64,000 nucleotides of DNA, from the NCBI RefSeq assembly GCF_003634105.1, contig NZ_RBIQ01000008.1:248001-312000 (forward strand), given 5' to 3'. Position numbers and translations under genes: made by a program. The notes under the pieces were generated by a model. That model searched no databases. It was not told the origin of the DNA and worked only from the letters and a program-made list of their open reading frames with translations. Each line of letters begins with the position of its first letter. Within the stretch, counting starts at the first letter, position 1. This DNA is from Maribacter vaceletii (GTDB taxonomy: Bacteria; Bacteroidota; Bacteroidia; Flavobacteriales; Flavobacteriaceae). Shown here in pieces: positions 42,940 to 51,958 of the stretch.

Positions 42940-43743
42940 TTAAAGTATTTTATTTTTTAACTTTTGCCACTCTTTTTCAATTTTTTCTTCTGGCAGGTAA
43001 TGTTTTTCAAAACAAATACCTTTTGCTATATTTTTAATATCTATATACTTCGTATTTTCTATACCTAGTGCCGTTTTTACTATTTTATCTACATGAATAT
43101 TACCTGTATCAAACGATGGAATAGATATATCTTTTTCTTTAATAAGCATTGGTAGTTCTGTACATGCTAAAACAACCCCTTCTACAAATTCTGTATTCTT
43201 AATAATTTTTAAAATCTTTTGTTTTGCTTTATCATTAAACACTCCTTTTAGTAATTCTTCGTAAATAATATTGTGAATAATATTCCTATCTTCCTTATTC
43301 GGAATAACTATTTTTAGTCCTTTTTCTTTAAGAGTATTAGTATAAAAATCTTTTTCCATAGTGTATTTTGTTCCTATGAGGAGAATTCTTTTAAGTCTTT
43401 TTTTAAGAATAGCATCTGCAGTAGCGGTAGCGATATGTATAAATGGAATAGTAATAACTCTAATAATCTCATCACTCACAATATGTATAAGATTAGTGCA
43501 TAACACTACCATATCTGCTCCCGCTTTCTCTAACTGTTTTGCACTTTTAACAATAATTTTGCTAATTGCCTCCCAATCATTTCTGAAAGTTAATTTTTCA
43601 ATTTCCCCAAAATCAACAGAAACCATTATAATTTTTGCCGAATGAGAACCACCTAAAACCTTATTAACTTTTTTATTAATACGCTCATAGTATAATTTAG
43701 AAGACTCCCATCCCATGCCTCCTATTAAACCTATTGTTTTCAT
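42940..43743 (-). CDS. Aspartate/glutamate racemase family protein
   Basis: A 267-residue racemase of the Asp/Glu family: N-terminal TIGLIGGMGWESSKLYYERI, catalytic Cys82 in MVVLCTNLIH and the second catalytic Cys in VEGVVLACTELPM. The two cysteines are both present, so it is likely an active cofactor-independent amino-acid racemase, with aspartate or a related amino acid as substrate. It is divergent from the LysR gene, which is the probable regulator, and converges with the Fur-like gene 4 bases away. Confidence 0.88.
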   Translation of the reverse strand: MKTIGLIGGMGWESSKLYYERINKKVNKVLGGSHSAKIIMVSVDFGEIEKLTFRNDWEAISKIIVKSAKQLEKAGADMVVLCTNLIHIVSDEIIRVITIPFIHIATATADAILKKRLKRILLIGTKYTMEKDFYTNTLKEKGLKIVIPNKEDRNIIHNIIYEELLKGVFNDKAKQKILKIIKNTEFVEGVVLACTELPMLIKEKDISIPSFDTGNIHVDKIVKTALGIENTKYIDIKNIAKGICFEKHYLPEEKIEKEWQKLKNKIL

Positions 43744-43838
43744 ATATTTTTTTATTGTTGTACTTAATGCTATATTAATGCTGTTACATAAATATGCGAG
43801 AACATATTACATTGTTCACCATCATATTTAGTGTTAAA

Positions 43839-43859
43839 ATTATTGTCCTAAATGATAAT
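43839..43859. promoter_or_regulatory. LysR-type operator (T-N11-A)
   Basis: ATTAT-N11-ATAAT is a perfect LysR box in the 203-bp gap between the divergent racemase and LysR genes, about 90 bases from each start codon. Confidence 0.5.
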
Positions 43860-43934
43860 ATCCCAGAAATTTAATTGAATGCTTTAACTCTCGTAGTTGA
43901 AAATTTATCAATCATAACACATATTTATGTATTG

Positions 43935-43942
43935 TATCTTTG
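43935..43942 (+). promoter_or_regulatory. Promoter -7 motif of the LysR gene
   Basis: TATCTTTG is an exact TAnnTTTG match, 4 bases before the ATG at 43947, again implying a leaderless mRNA. Confidence 0.5.
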
Positions 43943-43946
43943 AGAG

Positions 43947-44834
43947 ATGGAATTAAAATACTTTAGACTTATTAAAACAATTGCAGAAGAAGGTAGTATT
44001 GCCAATTCTTCTGAACGCTTATTTTTAACTCAATCTGCCTTATGTCATCAATTAAAGGACCTTGAAGAACGTTTAGGTTTTAAAGTTTTTAATAGAAGTA
44101 GAAACAAATGGAATCTTACTGATGAAGGAAACGAACTTTATAAATTAGCAAACAAATTATTCACTTCTATTGATCATAGTTTTAATTCAATCAAACACAT
44201 TAAAGAAGGTTCTAAAGGTTCTATAACTTTAAGTGCAGAATGCCAATCTTTTTTACACTCTATTCCTAATTTTGTTCAACAAATGGGGATTCTTTACCCA
44301 GAGATTAATATTGATTTAAACTTAGATTCTAGACATCCAATTATTTCAAAATTAATAGCTAATGAAGTTGATGTAGCAATAGTTACCTTTAAACCTATTT
44401 CTAAGGAATTAAAAAGTATTAAGCTGTTTGAGGATGAAATTTACGCTGTAATGCATAAAGAAAATAAGCTAAACGACTTAGATTTTTTGGATTCTAATCA
44501 TTTTTCTGATATACATATGCTCATACATTCTTATCCTTTGGATAGTGTCTCTATATATGAACACTATTTAAAACCAAATAACGTAACACCAAATAAAGTA
44601 TCAGCTATTCCATTTACAGAGGTTTCTTTATCGATGATTGAATCTAACATGGGGGTTTTTTGCGCCCCAAAATGGCAATTAAACTCCTTTAAAGTGTCTG
44701 AGAATATTGTTTTTAAACGTATTAGTAAAAATGGAATAAAAAGAAATCACTATTTAGTTGTAAAAAAAGTTAATATAAATAAAAAATACATCCACAATTT
44801 CATATCCAATTTTGTAGAATATTTTTTAAAATAG
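43947..44834 (+). CDS. LysR family transcriptional regulator
   Basis: A 295-residue LysR regulator: winged helix-turn-helix at residues 1-60 (YFRLIKTIAEEGSIANSSER, then LFLTQSALCHQLKDLEERLG) and a periplasmic-binding-like effector domain (about 90-290, EVDVAIVTFKPISKELKSI). It is divergent from the racemase gene, with a T-N11-A box between them, so racemase control by an amino-acid effector is likely. The gene downstream is a decayed fragment and then the TetR operon. Confidence 0.9.
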   Translation: MELKYFRLIKTIAEEGSIANSSERLFLTQSALCHQLKDLEERLGFKVFNRSRNKWNLTDEGNELYKLANKLFTSIDHSFNSIKHIKEGSKGSITLSAECQSFLHSIPNFVQQMGILYPEINIDLNLDSRHPIISKLIANEVDVAIVTFKPISKELKSIKLFEDEIYAVMHKENKLNDLDFLDSNHFSDIHMLIHSYPLDSVSIYEHYLKPNNVTPNKVSAIPFTEVSLSMIESNMGVFCAPKWQLNSFKVSENIVFKRISKNGIKRNHYLVVKKVNINKKYIHNFISNFVEYFLK

Positions 44835-44848
44835 TACTACTATTTTTC

Positions 44849-44956
44849 CTATTCATTATCCCTAATAAACGCAATTACTTCTTGTGCAAATATATCTGGT
44901 TCTTTTAACATAGGGGAATATCCAGATTTTTCAAAATTCACATTAAATACAATTTT
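44849..44956 (-). pseudogene. Remnant of an alpha/beta hydrolase C-terminus
   Basis: On the minus strand a 35-codon frame closes with TAG at 44849 and reads NFEKSGYSPMLKEPDIFAQE, then VIAFIRDNE. It matches the usual alpha/beta hydrolase end (GHSPMLEKPEEFAKEVLEF), including the catalytic-His region, here Tyr in GYS. A stop precedes it and no upstream part of the gene remains. It is a relic, lying between the LysR gene and the TetR promoter. Confidence 0.5.
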
Positions 44957-44989
44957 TTAACTTTATTTTAATATGATAAATTTCAAAAT

Positions 44990-45006
44990 TAATAGTAATA
45001 CTATTA
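44990..45006. promoter_or_regulatory. TetR-type operator palindrome
   Basis: TAATAGT-AAT-ACTATTA is a perfect 7-3-7 palindrome centred 33 bases upstream of the TetR ATG at 45031, next to the -7-like motif TATTTTAG. It is a good autoregulation site for the efflux operon. Confidence 0.55.
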
Positions 45007-45030
45007 TTTTAGCGATAAATAATTTTGATT

Positions 45031-45711
45031 ATGAAAAAATTACTATCAAATATTAAAATAGAAATACCTCAAGAAATATATTTAAAAGACCCTGAATCAT
45101 CATCATTGGGTAAAAAAATACTAGAATACAGTATTATATTAATAGAAGAAGGTGGTTTTGAAAACTTTAATTTTAAAAAACTTGGAAAACATATAGGTTC
45201 TAACGAAAGTTCTATATACAGGTATTTTGATAGTAAACACAAACTTCTGGTATACCTTACTTCTTGGTATTGGGGATGGATAGAATACCAATTAGTATTA
45301 GAAACCTACAGCATAACAAATGCAAAGGAAAAACTACTGAAGGCCATTAGTATACTTACTAGAACCACAAAGCAGGACACTAACTTTAGTTATATAAATG
45401 AGGTGTTATTAAACCAAATTATTATTAATGAAAACTCAAAATCTTATTTAACTAAAGATGTTGACACGGAAAATAAAGAAGGCTATTTTATGTCTTACAA
45501 AAGAGTTGTTCAGCGCTTTTCAGATATAATTACGGCATACAACAGCCAATATAAGCATAGTTTAAGTTTGGCAAATACAGTAATTGAGGGAGCCTTGCAT
45601 CAACATTATAACAGAATGCATTTTAAATCAATTACCAATTGCAATTCCAATATAACTCCTTCTGATTTTTTCACAGATTTAGTACTAAAAACAATTTCAG
45701 TAAATGAATAA
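45031..45711 (+). CDS. TetR family transcriptional regulator of the export operon
   Basis: A 226-residue regulator from the ATG at 45031; the TTG at 45025 is less likely. The N-terminal helix-turn-helix is GFENFNFKKLGKHIGSNESS-type with IYRYFDSKHKLLVYL. The C-terminal domain is all-helical with no obvious ligand motif. Its stop overlaps the ABC transporter start by 8 bases, and the palindrome upstream suggests autorepression of the TetR-ABC-HlyD-TolC operon. Confidence 0.87.
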   Translation: MKKLLSNIKIEIPQEIYLKDPESSSLGKKILEYSIILIEEGGFENFNFKKLGKHIGSNESSIYRYFDSKHKLLVYLTSWYWGWIEYQLVLETYSITNAKEKLLKAISILTRTTKQDTNFSYINEVLLNQIIINENSKSYLTKDVDTENKEGYFMSYKRVVQRFSDIITAYNSQYKHSLSLANTVIEGALHQHYNRMHFKSITNCNSNITPSDFFTDLVLKTISVNE

Positions 45712-47371
45712 TACTATTTTATCTCCATGGCAACGCTTTTTAGGACTATTAAAACTAGAACGAAAAGATATTTTTCAGGTTTTTTATTACGCAATTTTTG
45801 AGGGTATTGTAGCATTGTCCCTACCGCTTGGAATACAGGCTATTATAAACTTAATTCAAGGTGCACAAATATCTACCTCTTGGATAGTTTTAGTAGTCTT
45901 AGTAACCGCAGGTGTAGCATTTTCTGGAATTCTGAAGTTAATGCAAATGCGTATTATTGAAACAATACAACAACGTATTTTTACAAGAGCTTCCTTAGAA
46001 TTGAGTTATAGGTTCCCTAAAATAAAAATGAGCGAATTACGAAATTACTATTTGCCAGAATTAGCAAATCGTTTTTTTGATACACTTACAATTCAAAAAG
46101 GATTATCCAAAATTTTAATAGACGTACCGTCTGCATTTTTACAAATTATATTTGCATTAATTCTGCTTTCATTTTATCATCCTTTCTTTATAGTTTTTGG
46201 GTTACTACTTTTACTTTTAATTTATATGGTCTTTAAATTTACTGTTAAAAAAGGGCTAGACACTAGTTTAAAAGAGTCTAAGATAAAATACCAAGTAGCG
46301 TATTGGCTACAAGAAATATCTAGAGTAGTAATTAGTTTTAAATTATCTGGCAAGACAAATTTAGCAATGTCTAAAAATGACAATTTGGTTTCTCACTATC
46401 TAAAATCCAGAGAAAGCCACTTTAAAATACTAATACTACAATTTATACAAATGATTGGTTTTAAGGTATTAGTTACGGCAGGACTATTATTAATTGGTGG
46501 TTTTTTAGTTCTTGACCAACGTATGAATATAGGACAATTTGTAGCCGCAGAAATAATTATTCTTCTAGTTATAAATTCTGTTGAAAAATTAATATTAGGG
46601 TTAGAATCTTTCTATGATGTATTAACCTCAATAGAAAAACTAGGACAAGTTGTAGACAAACCCATAGAATCTCAAAAAGGGGAAGTAATTAATACAAACA
46701 AAGACTTAACTATAGAGTTTCAAAATGTTACATATGCCGTTAAAGAAAGAAATCAGCCAATTTTAGAAAACATTTCTTTTACGATAAACCAAAAGGATAG
46801 AATACTAATAGAAGGGGAAAGTGGTTCTGGAAAATCTAGCTTATTTCAATTAATTGCAGGAGTTATATTGCCTACTTCAGGATATATTTACATCAACAAT
46901 TTATCTATAGAAAGTCTGTTTATTAGCAAATATAGAGCTATTCTAGGTTTATCTCTTTCTTCAGAAACACCATTTGAAGGTACCATAAGAGAGAACATAA
47001 CTTTTGGTGACACCACAATTACGGATGAAGAAATTTATGAAGCTTTTGATAATTTAGATTTAACTGTATTTTTAAAGCAACAGCCCATGGGGCTTAACAC
47101 TATCTTAAAACCTGAAGGAAAACAAATAGCATATACTACAGCCAAAAAAATAGTTTTAGCAAGAGCTATTGTAAAAAAACCAAAATTATTAATTCTAGAA
47201 GATCCACTAGATCAATTTCATAAAACAGAAGCAGAAAAAATAATCAATTTTATTACTAAAGATACACATGCCTGGAGTTTAATTGTTGTTAGTAATAATG
47301 AAACCTGGAAAGGTAAATGTAATAAGCATATTACGCTTAAAGAAGGTAATATTATAAAAACCAATAGATAA
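45704..47371 (+). CDS. ABC exporter with degenerate ATPase motifs
   Basis: A 555-residue half-transporter of the type I secretion kind: six transmembrane helices (residues about 25-310) and a nucleotide-binding domain (about 330-550). No C39 peptidase domain precedes the helices. Walker A is intact (LIEGESGSGKSSLFQLIAG). The signature LSGGQ is replaced by PEGKQIAYTT, and the Walker B end reads LLILEDPLDQF, with Glu and Asp where DE is expected. Close Bacteroidetes relatives with HlyD and TolC partners share such changes to my recollection, so hydrolysis may be slow or altered rather than lost. It overlaps the TetR and HlyD genes. Confidence 0.87.
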   Translation: MNNTILSPWQRFLGLLKLERKDIFQVFYYAIFEGIVALSLPLGIQAIINLIQGAQISTSWIVLVVLVTAGVAFSGILKLMQMRIIETIQQRIFTRASLELSYRFPKIKMSELRNYYLPELANRFFDTLTIQKGLSKILIDVPSAFLQIIFALILLSFYHPFFIVFGLLLLLLIYMVFKFTVKKGLDTSLKESKIKYQVAYWLQEISRVVISFKLSGKTNLAMSKNDNLVSHYLKSRESHFKILILQFIQMIGFKVLVTAGLLLIGGFLVLDQRMNIGQFVAAEIIILLVINSVEKLILGLESFYDVLTSIEKLGQVVDKPIESQKGEVINTNKDLTIEFQNVTYAVKERNQPILENISFTINQKDRILIEGESGSGKSSLFQLIAGVILPTSGYIYINNLSIESLFISKYRAILGLSLSSETPFEGTIRENITFGDTTITDEEIYEAFDNLDLTVFLKQQPMGLNTILKPEGKQIAYTTAKKIVLARAIVKKPKLLILEDPLDQFHKTEAEKIINFITKDTHAWSLIVVSNNETWKGKCNKHITLKEGNIIKTNR

Positions 47372-48729
47372 TGTTAAATATATCTAACAACAAAGTTTCT
47401 GAATATATAGATTTAAAGAAATTTGAATCTGGTAAAGAAATATTTACAAAGGAATATCATAAAAGGTTTAAAATATTTTTACTGGTATTTTCCATTGCTT
47501 TAATAATTATTTTATTCTTGCCATGGACACAAAATATAACTAGTAACGGTAATGTTACTACTATAAAACCTAACCAACGTCCGCAAACCATACAATCTCA
47601 AATACCTGGCCGTATTGAAGAATGGTTTGTACAGGAAGGGAACATTGTTAAAAAAGGAGATACTATTCTTAGAATTTCTGAGGTAAAAAGCGATTATTTT
47701 GATAAAAAATTAGCAGAAAGAACAGATAACCAAATTACTGCAAAAAGTTCTTCAGTTGCTGCATATAAAAGTAAGGTTGGTGCATTAAAAAATCAAATTT
47801 CTGCTTTAAAACAAGAAAGAGTATTAAAACTAAAGCAAGCAAAAAATAAATTAATACAAACAAGGTTAAAAGTAAAAACAGACAGCATAGATTTAGTTGC
47901 TGCGAAAATAAAAGCAGATATAGCAAAAACACAATTTAATAGGGCTGTCTTATTGCAACAAGAAGGATTAAAAGCTGTTAAAGATGTAGAGGAAAAAAGA
48001 GCAAAACTACAAGAAGCAGAAGCAAAATTAATTTCACAAGAAAATAAATTTTTAAGTGCAAATAATGACGTAGTTATTTCAGAACTTTCTATTTCTACCC
48101 TAAATGCAACGTATGCAGACAAACTTGCAAAAGCCCAAAGTAATTTATATACAGCGCAATCTAGCGGTTATGATACAGAAGTAGAAGTATCTAAATTAGA
48201 AACTAATCTTGCAAACTACCAAAAGCGTAATAGTTTACTATTTATAACAGCACCTCAGGATGGTTTAATTAATAAAACAATAAAATCTGGTGTTGGTGAA
48301 ACGTTTAAAGAAGGAGAACACTTAGTTAACATTATGCCAACTAACTATGAGTTAGCTGTAGAAATGTATGTTCGTCCAATAGATTTACCACTATTACATT
48401 TAGATGAAAAAGTACGTGTCCAGTTTGATGGTTGGCCTGCAATAGTGTTTAGTGGATGGCCAAATGTATCTTATGGTACTTATGGAGCAAAAGTTATTGC
48501 TATTGAAAACTATAGTAGCAAAAATGGAATGTATAGAGTATTACTAGCTCCAGATAAAAATGAAGTTATGTGGCCTAAAGATATTCGTGTAGGTTCTGGA
48601 GCTAAAACAATTGCCCTTTTAGATGATGTACCTATTTGGTTTGAAATGTGGAGGCAGTTAAACAGCTTTCCTCCTAATTTTTATCAGCCTAACCAGGGTA
48701 AAAATAAAAAATATCAAAATAAAGAATAA
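47371..48729 (+). CDS. HlyD-type membrane fusion protein
   Basis: A 452-residue periplasmic adaptor with one N-terminal transmembrane helix (residues about 32-50), a biotinyl-lipoyl half (IPGRIEEWFVQEGNIVKKGD), a long coiled-coil hairpin (about 110-280), the second lipoyl half (LFITAPQDGLINKTIKSGVG) and beta-barrel domains. It links the ABC exporter to the TolC-type outer-membrane channel. Its ATG overlaps the exporter stop (TAATG), and the TolC gene starts the same way, so all three are co-translated. Confidence 0.9.
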   Translation: MLNISNNKVSEYIDLKKFESGKEIFTKEYHKRFKIFLLVFSIALIIILFLPWTQNITSNGNVTTIKPNQRPQTIQSQIPGRIEEWFVQEGNIVKKGDTILRISEVKSDYFDKKLAERTDNQITAKSSSVAAYKSKVGALKNQISALKQERVLKLKQAKNKLIQTRLKVKTDSIDLVAAKIKADIAKTQFNRAVLLQQEGLKAVKDVEEKRAKLQEAEAKLISQENKFLSANNDVVISELSISTLNATYADKLAKAQSNLYTAQSSGYDTEVEVSKLETNLANYQKRNSLLFITAPQDGLINKTIKSGVGETFKEGEHLVNIMPTNYELAVEMYVRPIDLPLLHLDEKVRVQFDGWPAIVFSGWPNVSYGTYGAKVIAIENYSSKNGMYRVLLAPDKNEVMWPKDIRVGSGAKTIALLDDVPIWFEMWRQLNSFPPNFYQPNQGKNKKYQNKE

Positions 48730-50117
48730 TGCGAAAAATATTTACTTTACTAATTTTTCTTAATATATCTTTTGTTTTTTCACAAGAAATAAGCTCTATT
48801 TTATCTTTAGAGGAATATTTAGGTTACGTAAAAAAATACCACCCTATTGTAAAACAATCACAACTTATTACTACAAATAGTGAAGCAAAATTATTAAAAG
48901 CAAGAGGTGCTTTTGACCCCAAAATAGAAGTAGATTATAATAGGAAAAAATTTAAAGAAACAGAATATTATGATAAGTTAAATACAACTTTTAAAATACC
49001 TACATGGTATGGCATTGAATTAAAAGCTAATTATGAAAATAATGATGGAGCTTTCTTAAACCCAGAGTTTAATACTCCAAATAATGGCTTATATAGTGCA
49101 GGGTTTTCTATACCGTTAGCTAAAAATTTGCTTACTAATAAGCGAATGGCAACCTTAAAAAAAGCAAAATCATACAATAAACTAGCTCAAGCAAAACAAC
49201 AATTAGTTGTTAATGATATTTTATATGAAGCGATTTCGGTCTATTATAACTGGCTAAAAAATTATAATGCAAAATTAATTTATGAAGATTATTTAGCTAA
49301 TGCTAACATAAGGTTTAATAATGTAAAAAGTAGCTTTATGGCTGGAGATAAGCCTGCAATTGATACTTTAGAAGCAAAAATTAACTACAAAAATAGAGTG
49401 TTAGATTTGGAAAAATCTAAAATTAATTATATTAAATCTAAGCTAGAGCTCTCTAACTATTTATGGTTGGAAAATAATTTACCTGTAGAGTTAGAAACTA
49501 CTATAAAACCAGATATAAATACGCTTAATACTATTGATACTGTATTAAATAGTTCTGTTTTAAACATACAAAATGACATCATAAAAAATCATCCAAAAAT
49601 ACAAGAACTTAATGCAAAAAGAGATATTTTAATTACTGATAAACGACTAAAAAAGAACAACTTATTGCCTACAATAGATTTAGAATATAATTTTTTAACA
49701 ACAGAATACAACACTACTAATTCTTTAAACACCGCAAACTACAAAAGTGGGTTATCTATAAATTTTCCTCTTTTTTTAAGAAAAGAACGTGCTGATTTAA
49801 AATTAGCAAAATTAAAATTAAAAGATACAGAGTATACTATTACCGCTACAGAAGTTAGCTTAAAAAATAAAATTGAAAGTTTAGAAAAAGAAATAGAATC
49901 TTATACAACACAACATAGTATTTTAAAAGAACTAGTTAAGGACAATAAAAAGTTTGTTAAGAGTGAAGAACGAAAATTTATATTAGGTGAAGGCTCTCTT
50001 TTTCTTGTAAATTATAGAGAGGTTAAGTTTATAGAAAGTCAACTAAAAAATATAGATATAGAATACCTTTTACTTAAAACAAAATCAAATCTTTTGAGAA
50101 CTCTAGGTAACTTATAA
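48729..50117 (+). CDS. TolC-family outer-membrane efflux protein
   Basis: A 462-residue outer-membrane channel protein with a signal peptide (FTLLIFLNISFVFSQ). It has the two repeated halves of the TolC family: SLEEYLGYVKKYHPIVKQS at the start and LKNHPKI-type repetition (IIKNHPKIQELNAKRD) in the second half, followed by helical and strand segments. It completes the tripartite TetR-regulated exporter. The exported substrate cannot be inferred; no substrate gene or protease is nearby. Confidence 0.9.
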   Translation: MRKIFTLLIFLNISFVFSQEISSILSLEEYLGYVKKYHPIVKQSQLITTNSEAKLLKARGAFDPKIEVDYNRKKFKETEYYDKLNTTFKIPTWYGIELKANYENNDGAFLNPEFNTPNNGLYSAGFSIPLAKNLLTNKRMATLKKAKSYNKLAQAKQQLVVNDILYEAISVYYNWLKNYNAKLIYEDYLANANIRFNNVKSSFMAGDKPAIDTLEAKINYKNRVLDLEKSKINYIKSKLELSNYLWLENNLPVELETTIKPDINTLNTIDTVLNSSVLNIQNDIIKNHPKIQELNAKRDILITDKRLKKNNLLPTIDLEYNFLTTEYNTTNSLNTANYKSGLSINFPLFLRKERADLKLAKLKLKDTEYTITATEVSLKNKIESLEKEIESYTTQHSILKELVKDNKKFVKSEERKFILGEGSLFLVNYREVKFIESQLKNIDIEYLLLKTKSNLLRTLGNL

Positions 50118-50180
50118 GAATTTATAAAGCAATAAATAATAACCACTTAACAACGGTGTAATTTATACAATAAATTTAGT

Positions 50181-50924
50181 TCAAATAATAATTCCATTTT
50201 TTTTGCAAAAAAGAAGTAAATCTTCTTGGGAATGACTTTTTGCTTTTCTCAATATATTTTTTCTGTGAGTAAGTACTGTATGCGGACTAAGGCTTAAATT
50301 ATCGGCAATACTATCAGAGGTATTACCCTTATCTATTAACATAATAATTTCTTTTTCTCTCTTTGTAAAGAAATTTTGGTATGCATTATATACAGAGGAT
50401 TTAAATGCTTTAATGTTTAGCTCATCTGCTTGTACATCCCACTCTACCCTATCTGGAGTGTCTAAAAAAGTAATATCTGTTAATAAAGAAAAATTACTTA
50501 CCATTCTTCCTTTTTTATCTCTTTCAAAAGCAGAGGATTGCCTTAAGATTTTACAATAGGTTCCATCTTTTTTTAAAAATCTAAACGATATAAAAAGGTG
50601 TGATTCTGTTTTATTAAATGGTGTTTCTATAACGTGCTGGACTACTCCTTTTGTAATGTCTTTTACAATTTGTCTATCTTCTGGATGGGTATAACCAACC
50701 AAGTCTTCAGGCGAAAATTCATCTAAACTATATCCTGTGAGTTTTTCAAGGTTTTTTTCATAAACCATACCTTCAAAAGCCCAATGTGCTACATAAAGAC
50801 ATTGTTTATCGTTTAAAGGAAAGTTCTCAAAAATTGAATAATCTTTGGGTTCATAATCATATTTTTCCACAACTTTATGAATCCCCTTACGAAAAGATTC
50901 CATTTCACTTTTAGAATCCACCAT
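50181..50924 (-). CDS. PAS-LuxR family transcription regulator
   Basis: A 247-residue regulator. The N-terminal part has a PAS-like fold (GYSLDEFSPEDLVGYTHPED and RFLKKDGTYCKILRQSSAFE, residues about 60-150); the C-terminal LuxR helix-turn-helix is FFTKREKEIIMLIDKGNTSD, then LSPHTVLTHRKNILRKAK. It is probably a cytoplasmic signal-dependent regulator. The start overlaps the stop of the hydrolase gene at 50924 by 1 base, so the two are translationally coupled. Confidence 0.88.
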   Translation of the reverse strand: MVDSKSEMESFRKGIHKVVEKYDYEPKDYSIFENFPLNDKQCLYVAHWAFEGMVYEKNLEKLTGYSLDEFSPEDLVGYTHPEDRQIVKDITKGVVQHVIETPFNKTESHLFISFRFLKKDGTYCKILRQSSAFERDKKGRMVSNFSLLTDITFLDTPDRVEWDVQADELNIKAFKSSVYNAYQNFFTKREKEIIMLIDKGNTSDSIADNLSLSPHTVLTHRKNILRKAKSHSQEDLLLFCKKNGIII

Positions 50925-51727
50925 TACTTTACAACATAGTTTATAAATTCTAATAGCAATAAATTAAAAGCCTTTGGATTTTCCATATTTGGACTATGAC
51001 TACTTTTTGGAACTATAATTATTTTATTTTTCCATAATTGAGGTATTTGTAAAGAATGAAGATACTCCACACTAACCAATGAATCTTTTTCTCCTTGAAG
51101 AATAGCAATTGGTATTTTTGATTCTTTTAAAATAGTATACTCATCTGTAAACTCGCCATTAGCAATAGAGCCTCCTAATGAGGTTCTAAAATTAGAGTCC
51201 GATTTTTTAATATGTGTAGTAAGAGGCTTTATCCAATTTTGATTTTCTCCTACTAATATCTTTACAAATTCAGAAACTTCTACTTTATTTAAATCCCCTT
51301 TAAATAAATTTCCCATTTTCTCATTTGGTAAAAAAGCTACATCAATATTAATTGGCTTTTTTACTGGTGGCGCTCCAAAAACTAAGCTTCCTATACAATT
51401 AGATAAATATGGTAAAGATTCCATAACTAAATGCCCACCAAAAGAATGCCCTATAAGAATTACGCTTTTATACTGTTCGCAATTTTCTATTAGAATCTGG
51501 ATTAAATTTTTAATGCTATAATCTTTTAAAGAAGGAGACTTTCCATGACCTGGAATGTCAAAAGCAACCATTGAAAAAGTTTTAAGTTTCTCTTCCTGCA
51601 ATTGATGGTCCCAAACTATACTTGAAGTAGAATTACCATGAATAAAAATAATGGTTGGCTTATTTTCTAAAACTTTTTGAGTAAATTGATTTTCAACCTT
51701 ATAAAGGGGTACTGTTGGTGTTGGCAT
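50924..51727 (-). CDS. Alpha/beta hydrolase, cytoplasmic type
   Basis: A 267-residue alpha/beta hydrolase without signal peptide. It has the oxyanion-hole region IIFIHGNSTSSIVWDHQL, nucleophile SVILIGHSFGGHLVMESLPY, the acid near ILQGEKDSLVSVEYLHSLQI and the catalytic His in IVPKSSHSPNMENP. The substrate is unknown. It is translationally coupled to the PAS-LuxR gene, so it may make or remove the signal sensed by that regulator. Confidence 0.87.
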   Translation of the reverse strand: MPTPTVPLYKVENQFTQKVLENKPTIIFIHGNSTSSIVWDHQLQEEKLKTFSMVAFDIPGHGKSPSLKDYSIKNLIQILIENCEQYKSVILIGHSFGGHLVMESLPYLSNCIGSLVFGAPPVKKPINIDVAFLPNEKMGNLFKGDLNKVEVSEFVKILVGENQNWIKPLTTHIKKSDSNFRTSLGGSIANGEFTDEYTILKESKIPIAILQGEKDSLVSVEYLHSLQIPQLWKNKIIIVPKSSHSPNMENPKAFNLLLLEFINYVVK

Positions 51728-51828
51728 AATTACTTCAAATAATTTTCAATAACTGAAAAGTTTAGTTATTTACCAAATTAACCCTATGTATAACTATAAT
51801 TATTAGTGTATTGGGGAGTTATAAATAT

Positions 51829-51858
51829 AAAAGGGCTATAATTTGTATAGCCCTTTTT
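51829..51858. terminator. Terminator between hydrolase operons
   Basis: A 12-bp perfect stem (AAAAGGGCTATA at 51829-51840 and TATAGCCCTTTT at 51846-51857) with a 5-base loop. It can end minus-strand transcription of the lipoprotein at 51959; the T-rich tail is on both strands. Confidence 0.6.
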
Positions 51859-51958
51859 CAAAATGGATTATATTAAATGGTTGAAGTTTCGGGGTAGTTT
51901 TAAGTAAATTTACCTTGAGATAAGTTATATTAATTTAAACTCTATTTTAATTGTACAG

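Noticed and set aside
47735-48122. Minus-strand frames within the HlyD gene
   Set aside because: Antisense to a coiled-coil gene whose codon pattern creates long complementary frames.
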